In this document: one piece after another, positions 1 through 8,994 of the stretch
Layout: each line of letters begins with the position of its first letter
How positions within the stretch are numbered: the stretch's first letter is position 1
Assembly: GCF_900101875.1 (NCBI RefSeq)
Contig: NZ_FNAI01000001.1
Span: 62,001-126,000, forward strand
Length of the DNA: 64,000 nt
Source: Mucilaginibacter pineti
GTDB taxonomy: Bacteria; Bacteroidota; Bacteroidia; Sphingobacteriales; Sphingobacteriaceae
Direction of reading: 5' to 3'
The notes under the pieces: generated by a model
What the model saw: the letters and a program-made list of their open reading frames with translations, nothing else
Database searches by the model: none
Told to the model about the DNA's origin: nothing
Made by a program: the position numbers and the translations under genes

Positions 1-2586
1 ACCATTACTGCCGATGGTGCTAAATATACTGCCCGCAGCGTAATGTTTTATTTAGGCCACCGGGCCTTGCGTTTTGAGGGCGATATTCAGGCGCTGGACA
101 ACGACGGGCACACCTATAAAACCATCAAGCATTTTATTGTTGACCGCAGCAACAGTGCGCTTAACGTGGGCTTTTCGCCTTATGCGCCGGGTGCAGTAAG
201 CATTCCGGCAACTACATCCAGTAGTTTCCGGATTGTTTTTGATGAGAGATCATATGATGCCGAAATTGCCGAAATAAAAATATCGGCCCAGCCCCTTGTT
301 GAAAATTATGCAGAAAAAACGCTGGCTAAAATGTTCCAAACGCCGCTTCCTTACTGGAAAGAATATCAATGGGTACCACAACCGCCGGTTGATGATAAAA
401 ACTATGTTATAGATCCCGCAAAGGTTATAGATATATCTAAATACCTGGCTGCGGATGGTACGCTGAAATGGAACGTACCTGCCGGTAATTGGGTAATTGA
501 ACGCACCGGGATGACACCAACTCAGGTTACTAATAGCCCTGCGCCGCCGGAAGGTACGGGGCTGGAAGTAGATAAAATGAGCAAGCAGCATATCGCCGAG
601 CATTTCGACGCTTTTTTGGGGCAGATACTCAAACGCATCCCGGCGGCAGATCGTAAGAGCTTTAAGGTAGCCGTACAGGATAGTTACGAAACTGGTGGCC
701 AAAACTGGACGGATGCGCTGGCTACCAAATTTCAGTCGCTATACGGATATGATCCAACGCCGTATATGCCGGTGGTAAACGGCAGGGTAGCGGGCAGCCA
801 GGATCAGTCCGATAGGTTTTTGTGGGATCTGCGCAGGTTTGTAGCCGATGAAGTTGCCTATCAATACGTAGGTGGCTTGCGCGATGTAAGTCACAAGAAC
901 GGGTTAACCACCTGGCTCGAAAATTACGGACACTGGGGTTTCCCGGGCGAGTTTTTACAGTACGGCGGCCAGTCTGACGAAATAGGCGGCGAGTTTTGGA
1001 GCGAAGGCGAGCTGGGTAATATCGAGAACAGGGCGGCATCGTCATGCGCGCACATCTACGGTAAAAATAAAGTATCGGCCGAGTCATTTACCTGCGGGGG
1101 CGGTGCGTTCTCCCGCTATCCGGCTATGATGAAACAACGTGGCGACCGCTTTTTCACCGAAGGGATAAACAATACACTATTGCACGTATACATTGAACAG
1201 CCTTATGAAGATAAAGTACCGGGGGTAAATACAGGCTTCTCCAATGAATTTAACCGTTTAAATACCTGGTTTTATGATATGGATCTGTTTACGGCGTACA
1301 TCAAGCGCTGTAATTTCATGCTTCGCCAGGGAAGTTACGTGGCCGATGTAGCCTATTTTATTGGCGAAGATGCGCCCAAGATGACCGGTGTGCGTGATCC
1401 AGAACTGCCACAAGGTTATTCTTTTGATTACATAAATGCCGAGATCCTGAACAGCCGCGCAAAAGTAGTTAATGGCAAACTGGTATTGGCCAGCGGCATG
1501 AGCTACAAAATATTGGTACTCCCTAAATTGGAAACCATGCGCCCGCTACTGTTGCGTAATATTAAAAAATTAGTTAGCGAAGGCCTCACCATATTAGGCC
1601 CTGCGCCAAGCCGATCGCCAAGTTTGCAGAACTATGGCAGCGCTGACGCGGAGATCAAGAGTTTAGCTTCGGAATTGTGGGGCGATATAGATGGTAGTGC
1701 TGTTAAAACCCATAAATATGGGCAAGGACTTGTTATAAACGGTATGGACATGGAGCAGGCCCTAAAGCTGGTAAACGTACCGCCCGATTGCAGGTTTGAT
1801 AAAGATAAGCAGGCACTGTTTATCCACCGCAGGCTTGCCGACGGCGATGTGTATTTTGTATCAAACCAAACAGATAAAGATCTTGACCTTGATGCAGCAT
1901 TCAGGGTAAGCGGTAAAGCGCCCGAACTTTGGGACCCCGTAACAGGCAGCAGTCGCAACTTACCATCATACAAACAGGAAGGCGCAATAACAACCGTTCC
2001 CTTAAAACTTGCACCTAACCAAAGCAGCTTTGTTGTTTTCAGAAAAAACAGCGTTGCCGGCAAAGCGAAGGATGAAGCACTTAATTACCCAAAACAACAG
2101 GTGGTTAATAAGATCAATACACCATGGAAAGTTACCTTCGATACCAAAAGGTGGGGCCCTACAAAACCTGTATTTTTTGATAAGCTTGACGATTGGACCA
2201 AACGTGCAGAGGATAGTATTAAATATTACTCAGGCTCGGCAGTTTATCATAACACCTTCAATATAGCCAAAATTGAAAAAGGCAAACACCTGATACTTGA
2301 TCTGGGACAGGTTAAAGCTATGGCGAAAGTAAAGATAAATGGTGTTGAAGTTGGCGGTGTATGGACGGCCCCTTACGTGCTGGATATTACAGGTAAACTA
2401 AAACCAGGTAATAACACTATTGATGTAACTGTGGTAAATACCTGGGTGAACCGCTTAATTGGCGATAGCAAATTACCGGCCGACAAACGAAACACCTGGA
2501 CTATTAACAACCCATATAATGAGCATAGTAACCTGGAGGCATCGGGCCTTACCGGGCCGGTAAGTATAAAATCTGTTGCCTACTAA
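1..2586 (+). CDS. GH106-like alpha-L-rhamnosidase, 5' end outside window
   Basis: The frame is open from base 1, so the gene starts upstream; the first ATG in view (base 43) is internal. About 861 C-terminal residues are visible. The ENYGHWGFPGEF stretch followed by GGQSDEIGGEFW, and the later AHIYGKNKVSAESFTCGG, resemble the catalytic region of GH106 alpha-L-rhamnosidases, which release terminal rhamnose from pectic and other plant glycans. The C-terminal 100 residues (LDLGQVKAMAKVKINGVEVG, then LKPGNNTIDVTVVNTWVNRLIG) form a jelly-roll sugar-binding domain typical of this family. GH106 enzymes are usually 1000-1150 residues and secreted, so the signal peptide and N-terminal domain should lie left of the window. 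No other gene of its operon is visible; the next gene has its own promoter. The family is assigned from remembered motifs, and a related rhamnosidase-like family is the main alternative. Confidence 0.82.
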   Translation, partial: TITADGAKYTARSVMFYLGHRALRFEGDIQALDNDGHTYKTIKHFIVDRSNSALNVGFSPYAPGAVSIPATTSSSFRIVFDERSYDAEIAEIKISAQPLVENYAEKTLAKMFQTPLPYWKEYQWVPQPPVDDKNYVIDPAKVIDISKYLAADGTLKWNVPAGNWVIERTGMTPTQVTNSPAPPEGTGLEVDKMSKQHIAEHFDAFLGQILKRIPAADRKSFKVAVQDSYETGGQNWTDALATKFQSLYGYDPTPYMPVVNGRVAGSQDQSDRFLWDLRRFVADEVAYQYVGGLRDVSHKNGLTTWLENYGHWGFPGEFLQYGGQSDEIGGEFWSEGELGNIENRAASSCAHIYGKNKVSAESFTCGGGAFSRYPAMMKQRGDRFFTEGINNTLLHVYIEQPYEDKVPGVNTGFSNEFNRLNTWFYDMDLFTAYIKRCNFMLRQGSYVADVAYFIGEDAPKMTGVRDPELPQGYSFDYINAEILNSRAKVVNGKLVLASGMSYKILVLPKLETMRPLLLRNIKKLVSEGLTILGPAPSRSPSLQNYGSADAEIKSLASELWGDIDGSAVKTHKYGQGLVINGMDMEQALKLVNVPPDCRFDKDKQALFIHRRLADGDVYFVSNQTDKDLDLDAAFRVSGKAPELWDPVTGSSRNLPSYKQEGAITTVPLKLAPNQSSFVVFRKNSVAGKAKDEALNYPKQQVVNKINTPWKVTFDTKRWGPTKPVFFDKLDDWTKRAEDSIKYYSGSAVYHNTFNIAKIEKGKHLILDLGQVKAMAKVKINGVEVGGVWTAPYVLDITGKLKPGNNTIDVTVVNTWVNRLIGDSKLPADKRNTWTINNPYNEHSNLEASGLTGPVSIKSVAY

Positions 2587-2630
2587 TTTAGTTGTTTGAT
2601 TTTTGCAGGTTATGGTTTGAATTTCGTAAT

Positions 2631-2659
2631 TTTTGCTAAATAGTTTCTCATTAGCTTTG
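2631..2659 (+). promoter_or_regulatory. Bacteroidota-type promoter for the alcohol dehydrogenase gene
   Basis: TTTTG at 2631-2635 and a perfect TAnnTTTG box (TAGCTTTG) at 2652-2659 are separated by 16 bases. This fits the -33/-7 pattern of the Bacteroidota housekeeping sigma factor, with a slightly short spacer. The ATG lies 36 bases downstream. Confidence 0.45.
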
Positions 2660-2695
2660 TTTGTATTAAAACATAAAAAAACTATAAAATTTACC

Positions 2696-3739
2696 ATGAT
2701 AACAGCAAAAGGTTACGCGGCACAAGATGCCGAAACAGATTTAGCGCCCTGGGATTTTCAGCGCCGCGAGGTTGGTCCTCATGATGTTCAGTTTGATATT
2801 TTATTTTGTGGAGTTTGTCACTCCGATCTTCACCAGATCAAAAATGATTGGTTCCCTGGTATATTTCCAATGGTGCCGGGGCATGAAATTGTTGGTCGTG
2901 TAATTAAAGTTGGCGACCATGTAACCAAATTTAAAGTTGGTGACCTTGCCGGTACCGGCTGCATGGTAGATTCATGCCAGGTTTGCGAAAACTGCAAGCA
3001 GGATCTGGAGCAGTATTGCCTGGAAGGAAGCACCCAAACTTATAATAGTATGGAGCGCGATGGCTCATCGCCAACTTATGGTGGTTACAGCAATACCATT
3101 GTAGTAAGGGAGGAATTTGTATTGCACATCTCTGAAAAACTTGATCTTGCTGCTACAGCACCTTTGTTGTGTGCTGGTATCACTACTTACTCGCCATTAA
3201 GGCATTGGAAAGTTGGCAAAGGACATAAACTTGCCGTATTAGGCTTAGGTGGTTTGGGCCACATGGCTGTTAAATTTGGTGTAGCTTTTGGTGCCGAAGT
3301 TACGGTACTAAGCACATCGCCAAAAAAAGAACAGGATGCTAAAGATTTAGGCGCACACCATTTTGTAGTAACTACAGATCCACCACAGATAAAAGCAGCG
3401 CAAGGAACATTTGACTTCATCCTCGACACGGTTTCTGCCGAGCATGATTTCAACATGTACCTATCGTTGTTAAGAACAAATGGCGTTATGATTTGCGTTG
3501 GTGTACCACCAAAACCGGCAGAAGTAGCTGCGTTTAGCTTATTAGGCGGCAGAAAAAGCCTTGCTGGTTCTGGCATCGGCGGTATTAAGGAAACTCAGGA
3601 AATGCTTGACTTCTGTGCCGAAAATAACATCGTTTCAGATATCGAATTGATCGATATCAAGAATATTCAACCAGCTTATGACCGTATGGTTAAAGGCGAT
3701 GTACGTTACCGCTTTGTAATTGATATGGCTACATTGTAA
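2696..3739 (+). CDS. Zinc-dependent NAD(P) alcohol dehydrogenase (YahK/cinnamyl-alcohol type)
   Basis: A medium-chain dehydrogenase of 347 residues that interconverts alcohols and aldehydes with NAD(P)H in the cytoplasm. The catalytic zinc site shows as CGVCHSD near residue 38 and GHEIVG near residue 60. The structural zinc site is the cysteine cluster in CMVDSCQVCENC and QYC, roughly residues 90-110. The Rossmann nucleotide loop is GLGGLGHMAVKFG near residue 183. The order and spacing match the YahK/AdhC/cinnamyl alcohol dehydrogenase branch, which usually prefers NADPH and broad aldehyde substrates. An in-frame upstream start at 2633 would overlap the -33/-7 promoter, so the ATG at 2696 is preferred. 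The gene is monocistronic, with a promoter in front and a hairpin terminator behind. The physiological substrate cannot be read from sequence. Confidence 0.93.
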   Translation: MITAKGYAAQDAETDLAPWDFQRREVGPHDVQFDILFCGVCHSDLHQIKNDWFPGIFPMVPGHEIVGRVIKVGDHVTKFKVGDLAGTGCMVDSCQVCENCKQDLEQYCLEGSTQTYNSMERDGSSPTYGGYSNTIVVREEFVLHISEKLDLAATAPLLCAGITTYSPLRHWKVGKGHKLAVLGLGGLGHMAVKFGVAFGAEVTVLSTSPKKEQDAKDLGAHHFVVTTDPPQIKAAQGTFDFILDTVSAEHDFNMYLSLLRTNGVMICVGVPPKPAEVAAFSLLGGRKSLAGSGIGGIKETQEMLDFCAENNIVSDIELIDIKNIQPAYDRMVKGDVRYRFVIDMATL

Positions 3740-3772
3740 TAAAAATAATTGTAACAGAGCTTACACCCAAAG

Positions 3773-3812
3773 AGAAACCGGCATGTTAAACACATAGCCG
3801 GTTTCTTGTTTT
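3773..3812 (+). terminator. Intrinsic terminator after the alcohol dehydrogenase
   Basis: Perfect 10-bp arms AGAAACCGGC (3773-3782) and GCCGGTTTCT (3797-3806) enclose a 14-base loop and are followed by a T-rich run. Confidence 0.7.
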
Positions 3813-4068
3813 TAAGCATTTTTTGATTTTATAAAGTGCTGAAATACGGGCTATTAATTACAACTGATTTAATGAGGTGCTTTGTAACAAAATTATCTCA
3901 AATATTATTTTTTGCTGTTTATTGCGGATAATATTTATATTTATCTGGTCCTAAATCGTTATAGATATAATTGCTTTAGCCTTTAAACCTATTTAATAAA
4001 TGTTAGTCTAACTGCTTAACCGGCGCAGGGCAAACGCAATTATAACAACCAATAAACCTAATATACCT
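3813..4068. other. AT-rich intergenic stretch, promoter region of the MG2 protein
   Basis: This is the rest of the 329-base gap between the alcohol dehydrogenase and the MG2/plug protein. It is AT-rich with no plausible coding frame. Near-matches to a -7 box (TATATTTA) occur about 120 bases before the next ATG, but nothing clear enough to call. The start of a reverse-strand frame here is only an antisense shadow. Confidence 0.4.
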
Positions 4069-6810
4069 ATGCTAAAATCTAAATCTGCCAAAGTCATTTT
4101 ACCGGCTTTTTTTCTTCTTGCAACCCTCACGGCTTTTATTAAAGTTGATGGGCCTATTGATAAAATAGTTGCAGCATTAAACAACTGGACAACAAACAAC
4201 CCTCAAGAAAAAGTTTATCTGCATACCGACAAACCATATTACGCTCTGGGCGATACCATTTGGTTTAAAGCGTACGTAACCGTGGGCAGCAGGCACCAGC
4301 TATCGGCATTAAGCGGGGCTGTATATGCCGATCTGATCAACGAAAAAGACTCGGTGGAGAAAAGTATAAAATTGCCCCTCAGTGCGGGTATGGCCAAAGG
4401 TAACTTTGTTATTAGCGATACCTTAATGTCTGGCAATTACCGCATCCGGGCCTATACGCAGTGGATGCGCAATGCAGGGCCAGATTATTATTATGATCAT
4501 ACCTTCGCCGTAATTAAAGGTTTTGAAAACGACGTAATAGCAAAAGTAAGCTATCAATATAAATTGATTGACAAAAAGCCTCGTGTTATAGCCACAATTA
4601 ACTATACCGGTAAAGACGGCAGTCCGCTGGCATCAAGAGATGTGAGTTACAAGATAGTTATCAATAAAAATACATTCTTCCGCGAAACGGCGAAAACCGA
4701 TGCATCCGGTAATGTTATTATTTCGATACCTAATGATGCCAAAACAGGTCTTGATAAAGGCGGTTTTATTGTTACCGCATTCAAAACCGAAGAAAAAACA
4801 TTAGTCACCAATGCGTTTGCCATAAAAGCGAACCTTACGCAAAGCGATGTGCAATTTTTCCCCGAAAGCGGCAATTTAGTTACCGGCATAACTTCAAGGG
4901 TAGGGTTTAAAGCGGTAGCGCCAGATGGTAACGGCATTGATATTAAAGGTTCTGTTATTGATAATGCCAACCAGGAGGTAGCCACTTTTCAAAGTGAACA
5001 CGCCGGCATGGGCAAATTTATGTTTAAGCCGGAGGATGGTAAAACCTACACCGCTAAGATTACCTATCCAGACGGTACCCAATCATCTGTTGGGCTTCCT
5101 AAAGCACAGGATGCTGGTTATGTGCTGGCTGTATACAATAATTTCGATAGTGATACTTTGGTAGTAAGGATAAATGCTTCGCCACAGTTGTATCAAACGC
5201 CGCAAGTATTAAGCCTGGTGGCACAAACAGGTGGCGAAATGATTTTCGGCTCGCAGGTGAAGATAGCAAGAGCGGCCACATCGGTGTTTATTCCCAAAAA
5301 AGATTTTCCTACCGGTATAGCGCAATTTACATTATTCAACAGCAATGGGCAGCCGCTTAACGAGCGTATTTCATTCATCCGGACACCAGATCTGATGCAG
5401 CTTAAACTCACCACGGCCAAACAAAGCTATAAAGCAAGGGAAAAGGTTGAAGTCATGGGCGATGTAATGGATGGCGCGGGCAAGCCGGTTGCAGGTACAT
5501 TCTCGGTGTCGGTAATAGACGAAAGTAAAGTGCCTGTGGAAGAAAGTGCGGAGAGTACCATCTTGTCAAATATCTTACTAACCTCCGATTTGAAGGGCTA
5601 TATTGAAAAGCCCAACTATTACTTCACCAAAACAAGCGAAGAGGTAGATGGTGCCCTGGATAACCTCATGCTTACCCAGGGATACCGCAGGTTTGTGTGG
5701 AAAGATTTACTTGCAGGTACGGGCACTACACCTGCGCTTTTATACCCGGCAGAGAAGCTAAATACAGTAATTTCTGGCCGGATATTAAGCCTGAGCAACA
5801 AACCGGTACCGGGAGGAAAGATTACCTTGTTTTCGTTAAAGACAGGTATAACCCAGGATACCGTTGCCGATGCCGAAGGAAAGTTTAGCTTTCCTAAGCT
5901 GGTACTTGCCGATAGCATAAAATTCAGCGTACAAGGCAGAACCCCCAAAGACGGTACCCACGTAATAATAAAACTCGACAAGATTGCATGGCAGGGGATG
6001 ACCGTTAATAAAAACGTTGGCGATATAAATACCGACTTAATGGGCAGCAAAAAGGAATTTGTTGAAGGTAATGTAAAAGAAATAGCCCAGCTGCAAAGGT
6101 CTGGAAAATTAAACAGGGTACAGCAACTGCAAACCGTGAGTATCAAAGGCAATAAGCCTGGTCGTTCGCAAGGTATGTTCAGTGTACCCGAAGGTCACGC
6201 CGATCAGACTTTTGTACTTGACCATGCCGAAAACTGCGCCACCTTGCTGGCCTGCGTGCAGGGGCGTTTGGCTGGGGTAACGTTTGAGCCTAACGGCGAT
6301 GTGCAAAATTATCCGTACGGAAAAGATGGCGGAAAAGCTGTACCTATGAACGTATATATCAACGGCGAACAGATTACTGATAAGTATGATGTAGAAGATG
6401 TGTTTACAGGAGGATCTATCGACCCGGCAGATGTTGTTAAGATAGACGTTGTGCGGACAGGCGCGGCCATGAAATCATACCTGGGAGGGTTGGCCCTGCT
6501 TATTACCGTCAGGGGATCGTGGACAAAAGGATCTTATCACCCTGAGATAGCCAATATTTCTCCGCGTGGCTTTAGCAATGTTAAAGACTTTTATTCGCCA
6601 AAGTATGATGCGCCGCAAAGTGATCCGGGTACGTTAACAGATCTGCGCTCAACAATTTACTGGAATCCTGGTGTAAAGGCATCAACCGATGGTAAACTGA
6701 AGTTTGATTTCTTTAATGCCGATGAAAAGGGTACCTATAAAGTTATTATTGAAGGTATCAATGCTTCGGGTCAGTTAGGTAGGCAGGTATACAAGTATAA
6801 GGTTGAATAA
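4069..6810 (+). CDS. Secreted MG2-domain / TonB-plug-like protein without barrel
   Basis: A protein of 913 residues with an N-terminal signal segment (hydrophobic VILPAFFLLATLTAFI). Residues about 45-140, starting EKVYLHTDKPYYALGDTIWF, match the MG2 domain of alpha-2-macroglobulin-like proteins. Around residues 565-640 is a carboxypeptidase-type regulatory beta-sandwich (ISGRILSLSNKPVPGGKITL). Around 710-830 is a region like the TonB receptor plug (CVQGRLAGVTFEPNGDVQ, later VYINGEQITDKYDVEDVF and a stretch ending in TVRGSW). No beta-barrel follows, so it is not a transporter. Proteins of this architecture are common in Bacteroidota and have no established function; a structural or surface role is a guess. 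The gene stands alone and ends in a strong terminator. Start chosen because the signal peptide begins directly at this ATG. Confidence 0.8.
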   Translation: MLKSKSAKVILPAFFLLATLTAFIKVDGPIDKIVAALNNWTTNNPQEKVYLHTDKPYYALGDTIWFKAYVTVGSRHQLSALSGAVYADLINEKDSVEKSIKLPLSAGMAKGNFVISDTLMSGNYRIRAYTQWMRNAGPDYYYDHTFAVIKGFENDVIAKVSYQYKLIDKKPRVIATINYTGKDGSPLASRDVSYKIVINKNTFFRETAKTDASGNVIISIPNDAKTGLDKGGFIVTAFKTEEKTLVTNAFAIKANLTQSDVQFFPESGNLVTGITSRVGFKAVAPDGNGIDIKGSVIDNANQEVATFQSEHAGMGKFMFKPEDGKTYTAKITYPDGTQSSVGLPKAQDAGYVLAVYNNFDSDTLVVRINASPQLYQTPQVLSLVAQTGGEMIFGSQVKIARAATSVFIPKKDFPTGIAQFTLFNSNGQPLNERISFIRTPDLMQLKLTTAKQSYKAREKVEVMGDVMDGAGKPVAGTFSVSVIDESKVPVEESAESTILSNILLTSDLKGYIEKPNYYFTKTSEEVDGALDNLMLTQGYRRFVWKDLLAGTGTTPALLYPAEKLNTVISGRILSLSNKPVPGGKITLFSLKTGITQDTVADAEGKFSFPKLVLADSIKFSVQGRTPKDGTHVIIKLDKIAWQGMTVNKNVGDINTDLMGSKKEFVEGNVKEIAQLQRSGKLNRVQQLQTVSIKGNKPGRSQGMFSVPEGHADQTFVLDHAENCATLLACVQGRLAGVTFEPNGDVQNYPYGKDGGKAVPMNVYINGEQITDKYDVEDVFTGGSIDPADVVKIDVVRTGAAMKSYLGGLALLITVRGSWTKGSYHPEIANISPRGFSNVKDFYSPKYDAPQSDPGTLTDLRSTIYWNPGVKASTDGKLKFDFFNADEKGTYKVIIEGINASGQLGRQVYKYKVE

Positions 6811-6841
6811 AAGTTTTTCAGTCAAGTAAAAACACATACCT

Positions 6842-6886
6842 GATAAATAAAGATGCCCGGCAACTGGCCGGGCATCTTTATTTATC
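6842..6886. terminator. Strong intrinsic terminator, perfect 20-bp stem
   Basis: Arms 6842-6861 and 6867-6886 are perfectly complementary over 20 bases with a 5-base loop (AACTG). The stem core is AAGATGCCCGGC / GCCGGGCATCTT, and TTTATTTAT ends the right arm. It follows the MG2 protein gene by 31 bases. Confidence 0.85.
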
Positions 6887-7000
6887 GACCTTTAACGTTT
6901 CAGTGATTTACAGCTGTCGTTAAAATCAAATATTTTTTCAAAAAGGTATTAAATTCTAAGTTATTCTGTTAATTTTATTGCTTCGTTTAAGCCATTTATA

Positions 7001-7024
7001 TGTCACTAAATCGATGTAGTAAAT
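7001..7024 (-). promoter_or_regulatory. Candidate LacI-family operator (shared 24-bp element, copy 1)
   Basis: Imperfect palindrome ACTAAATCGATGTAGT (7005-7020) centred on the CG of ATCGAT, as in LacI-family operators. Read on the minus strand, 7001-7024 matches 42127-42150 at 21 of 24 positions, including an identical 13-base stretch ATTTACTACATCG. It sits just upstream of the -33 region of the promoter at 7038-7069. Seen in sequence; the binding protein is inferred to be the LacI protein encoded at 7942. Confidence 0.6.
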
Positions 7025-7037
7025 AAAAGCGCCGTTG

Positions 7038-7069
7038 CTTGATACTTTTACATATCAGTAATACATTTG
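7038..7069 (+). promoter_or_regulatory. Bacteroidota-type promoter of the GATase-fold/LacI operon
   Basis: CTTG (7038-7041) and a perfect -7 box TACATTTG (7062-7069) are separated by 20 bases, 46 bases before the ATG at 7115. Confidence 0.5.
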
Positions 7070-7114
7070 ACGAACCAATTATAGCTATTATAAAATACAT
7101 GCTGGTAAAGAATA

Positions 7115-7915
7115 ATGAATTACAGAATAAATGGTAAAGGAGTTTATTTATTATTTTTAATAATTACTACAGCAGTTTACCAATTAAAGGCACAGGTTGT
7201 AACGCTCGATTATTATTTTAATCACGAGGTGCATACTAACGCTGCGGGCAAGCAGCAGCGTTATCATTATTTATGGAACGAAGCCCAGGATTCCGGGTAT
7301 TCAATTTGGGGTGATGCATTTAAAAAGCATGGAGCTACGTTAGATACACTTGCCGAAGCGCCAACAACTGCTAACCTGAAAAAGTCTGCAGTGTATATCA
7401 TTGTTGATCCGGATACGAAAAAGGAAAGTCCGAAACCCAATTACATCAGCAAGGGTGATGTATCAGTTATTGAAAAGTGGGTAAAAAATGGCGGTGTGCT
7501 GGTTATGCTGGCTAATGACAGCGCCAATGTAGAGTTACTACATTTTAATACACTTGCTGCAAAATTTGGGATGCACTTTAATAATGATTTGCAAAATCAT
7601 GTAATAAATGATGCGCATTTTAATGACGGTGCAATTGTTACAAAGGATAATCCCCTGTTTAAAACCGCAGGTAAGATATTTATGAAGGATGTATGCTCTA
7701 TAACAATAAAGGGCAAGGCTAAGGCAGCTTTAAAAAAAGATAACGCAATTATTATTGCAACTGCTAAATTTGGCAAGGGAACAGTATTAGCCGTTGGCGA
7801 TCCCTGGTTATATAATGAATATACAAATGGAAGATTGCCTTCCGGTTTTGAAAATGATAAAGCAGCCGATGACATATCGGCATGGTTGTTAAAACAAGTT
7901 CCTGATGTTAATTAA
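7115..7915 (+). CDS. Secreted GATase1-like (DUF4350-type) protein
   Basis: A protein of 266 residues with a signal peptide (MNYRINGKG, hydrophobic core VYLLFLIITTAVY, cleavage near LKAQ). The mature part begins VVTLDYYFNHEVH and contains YIIVDPDTKKESPKPNYIS, VIEKWVKNGGVLVMLAND and GTVLAVGDPWLYNEY, the pattern of class-I glutamine-amidotransferase-fold domains of the DUF4350/ThuA-like type. From memory, near-identical domains occur fused to or next to GH88/GH105 unsaturated glycuronyl hydrolases in Bacteroidota polysaccharide loci. Here the domain stands alone, with no hydrolase. No Cys-His-Glu catalytic triad is apparent, so it may bind sugar rather than catalyse. The LacI gene follows after 26 bases and is probably cotranscribed, which points to carbohydrate-responsive expression. 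Its molecular function is unknown. Confidence 0.65.
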   Translation: MNYRINGKGVYLLFLIITTAVYQLKAQVVTLDYYFNHEVHTNAAGKQQRYHYLWNEAQDSGYSIWGDAFKKHGATLDTLAEAPTTANLKKSAVYIIVDPDTKKESPKPNYISKGDVSVIEKWVKNGGVLVMLANDSANVELLHFNTLAAKFGMHFNNDLQNHVINDAHFNDGAIVTKDNPLFKTAGKIFMKDVCSITIKGKAKAALKKDNAIIIATAKFGKGTVLAVGDPWLYNEYTNGRLPSGFENDKAADDISAWLLKQVPDVN

Positions 7916-7941
7916 TTTTATACGGTAATCCGCTGCGCGAA

Positions 7942-8979
7942 ATGAAAAAAAAGAGAGTTTCTATTAAAGATATTGCAGCGCAGTTAAATATTTCAATAAC
8001 TACGGTTTCCTTTATACTAAACGGAAAATCAAAAGAAGTGGGTATAAGTACCGCTCTTACCGAAAAGGTATTAAAACACGTAGAGGAAACAGGCTATAAG
8101 CCCAATTTACTGGCCAAAAGCCTGCGCACAGGTAAAACCAAGATCATTTGTTTACTAATCGAAAACATTGCCGATCCGTTTTTTGCAACAGTAGCCGGGT
8201 ATGTAGAAGAATTATTTAACCAACGCGGTTATAAGATAATATTTGGAAGTACAAAAAATCAGGCTGCTAAAACAAGGGAACTGATAGACCTTTTCAGGGA
8301 TAGGCACGTTGATGGGTTTATAATTGCGCCCTCGGAAAAATTGGAGGCGGATATCACTAATTTACTAAACGAGAGTATTCCCCTGGTACTTTTTGACCGT
8401 TATTACAAGGAAATTGAAACCGATAGGGTAACAACCGACAATTACGAAGGCGCGTATAACGCTGTTAAGCTCTTAATAGATCAGGATTACCGGAACATAG
8501 CGCTAATCACAATAGACTCGGAGCAAACGCAAATGCATGACCGTTTGCTGGGCTATGAGAAAGCCATAAGCGAATATGGGCTAAAGCCATACACCGTAAA
8601 AATGAACTACCAAAAAGTAGAGCAAACCGCCGTAGAGGAGATCACGCAACTATTAACCCAAAACCCCGATATTGATGCCTTGTTCTTCGGTACAAATTAC
8701 CTTACACTTAAAGGTTTGCAGGCAATTGAGGAGTTAAATTTAAGCGTTCCCGGCGATATAGGTGTGATATCATTTGATGATCATGATGTGTTTAAGCTGC
8801 TGAAACCCAATATCACCGCTGTTGCGCAGCCGATAGCCAAAATGTCGGAAGAGATGGTGAACTTATTGCTGGAACAGATAGATGTCACTAAAGCAGAGCG
8901 CACTAAAAGACAGGTAGTTGTGCCATCTACGATGCATGTAAGAGATTCGTCAATCAAGAAAATCAATCACAATGCCTAA
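7942..8979 (+). CDS. LacI-family transcriptional regulator (first)
   Basis: A protein of 345 residues. The N-terminal 60 residues (VSIKDIAAQLNISITTVSF, then ILNGKSKEV) are a LacI helix-turn-helix, followed by the hinge GYKPNLLAKSLRTGKT. Residues about 65-335 are a periplasmic-binding-protein-like effector domain (IICLLIENIADPFFATVAGY near the start, GDIGVISFDDHDVFKLL near the end). Such proteins repress or activate sugar-utilisation genes in response to a sugar. The gene is 26 bases after the GATase-fold gene and probably in its operon. A LacI-type operator lies in front of that operon (7001-7024) and a near-identical one lies in front of the Gfo/Idh operon (42127-42150), so both are likely targets. 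It is a paralogue of the regulator at 15461. The ligand is unknown. Confidence 0.93.
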   Translation: MKKKRVSIKDIAAQLNISITTVSFILNGKSKEVGISTALTEKVLKHVEETGYKPNLLAKSLRTGKTKIICLLIENIADPFFATVAGYVEELFNQRGYKIIFGSTKNQAAKTRELIDLFRDRHVDGFIIAPSEKLEADITNLLNESIPLVLFDRYYKEIETDRVTTDNYEGAYNAVKLLIDQDYRNIALITIDSEQTQMHDRLLGYEKAISEYGLKPYTVKMNYQKVEQTAVEEITQLLTQNPDIDALFFGTNYLTLKGLQAIEELNLSVPGDIGVISFDDHDVFKLLKPNITAVAQPIAKMSEEMVNLLLEQIDVTKAERTKRQVVVPSTMHVRDSSIKKINHNA

Positions 8980-8994
8980 GGGCTTTTATCGTGT

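Noticed and set aside
1..42. Treating the ATG at 43 as the start of the GH106-like gene
   Set aside because: The frame is open to base 1 and the visible start is inside the conserved domain region, with no signal peptide.
5619..6152. Reverse-strand open frame of 177 residues inside the MG2/plug gene
   Set aside because: Antisense shadow: composition is rich in Ser, Leu and Cys and there is no family motif, while the plus-strand gene is clearly coding.
4069..6810. TonB-dependent receptor
   Set aside because: Only a plug-like segment and no beta-barrel; the protein is far shorter than the family and carries an MG2 domain.
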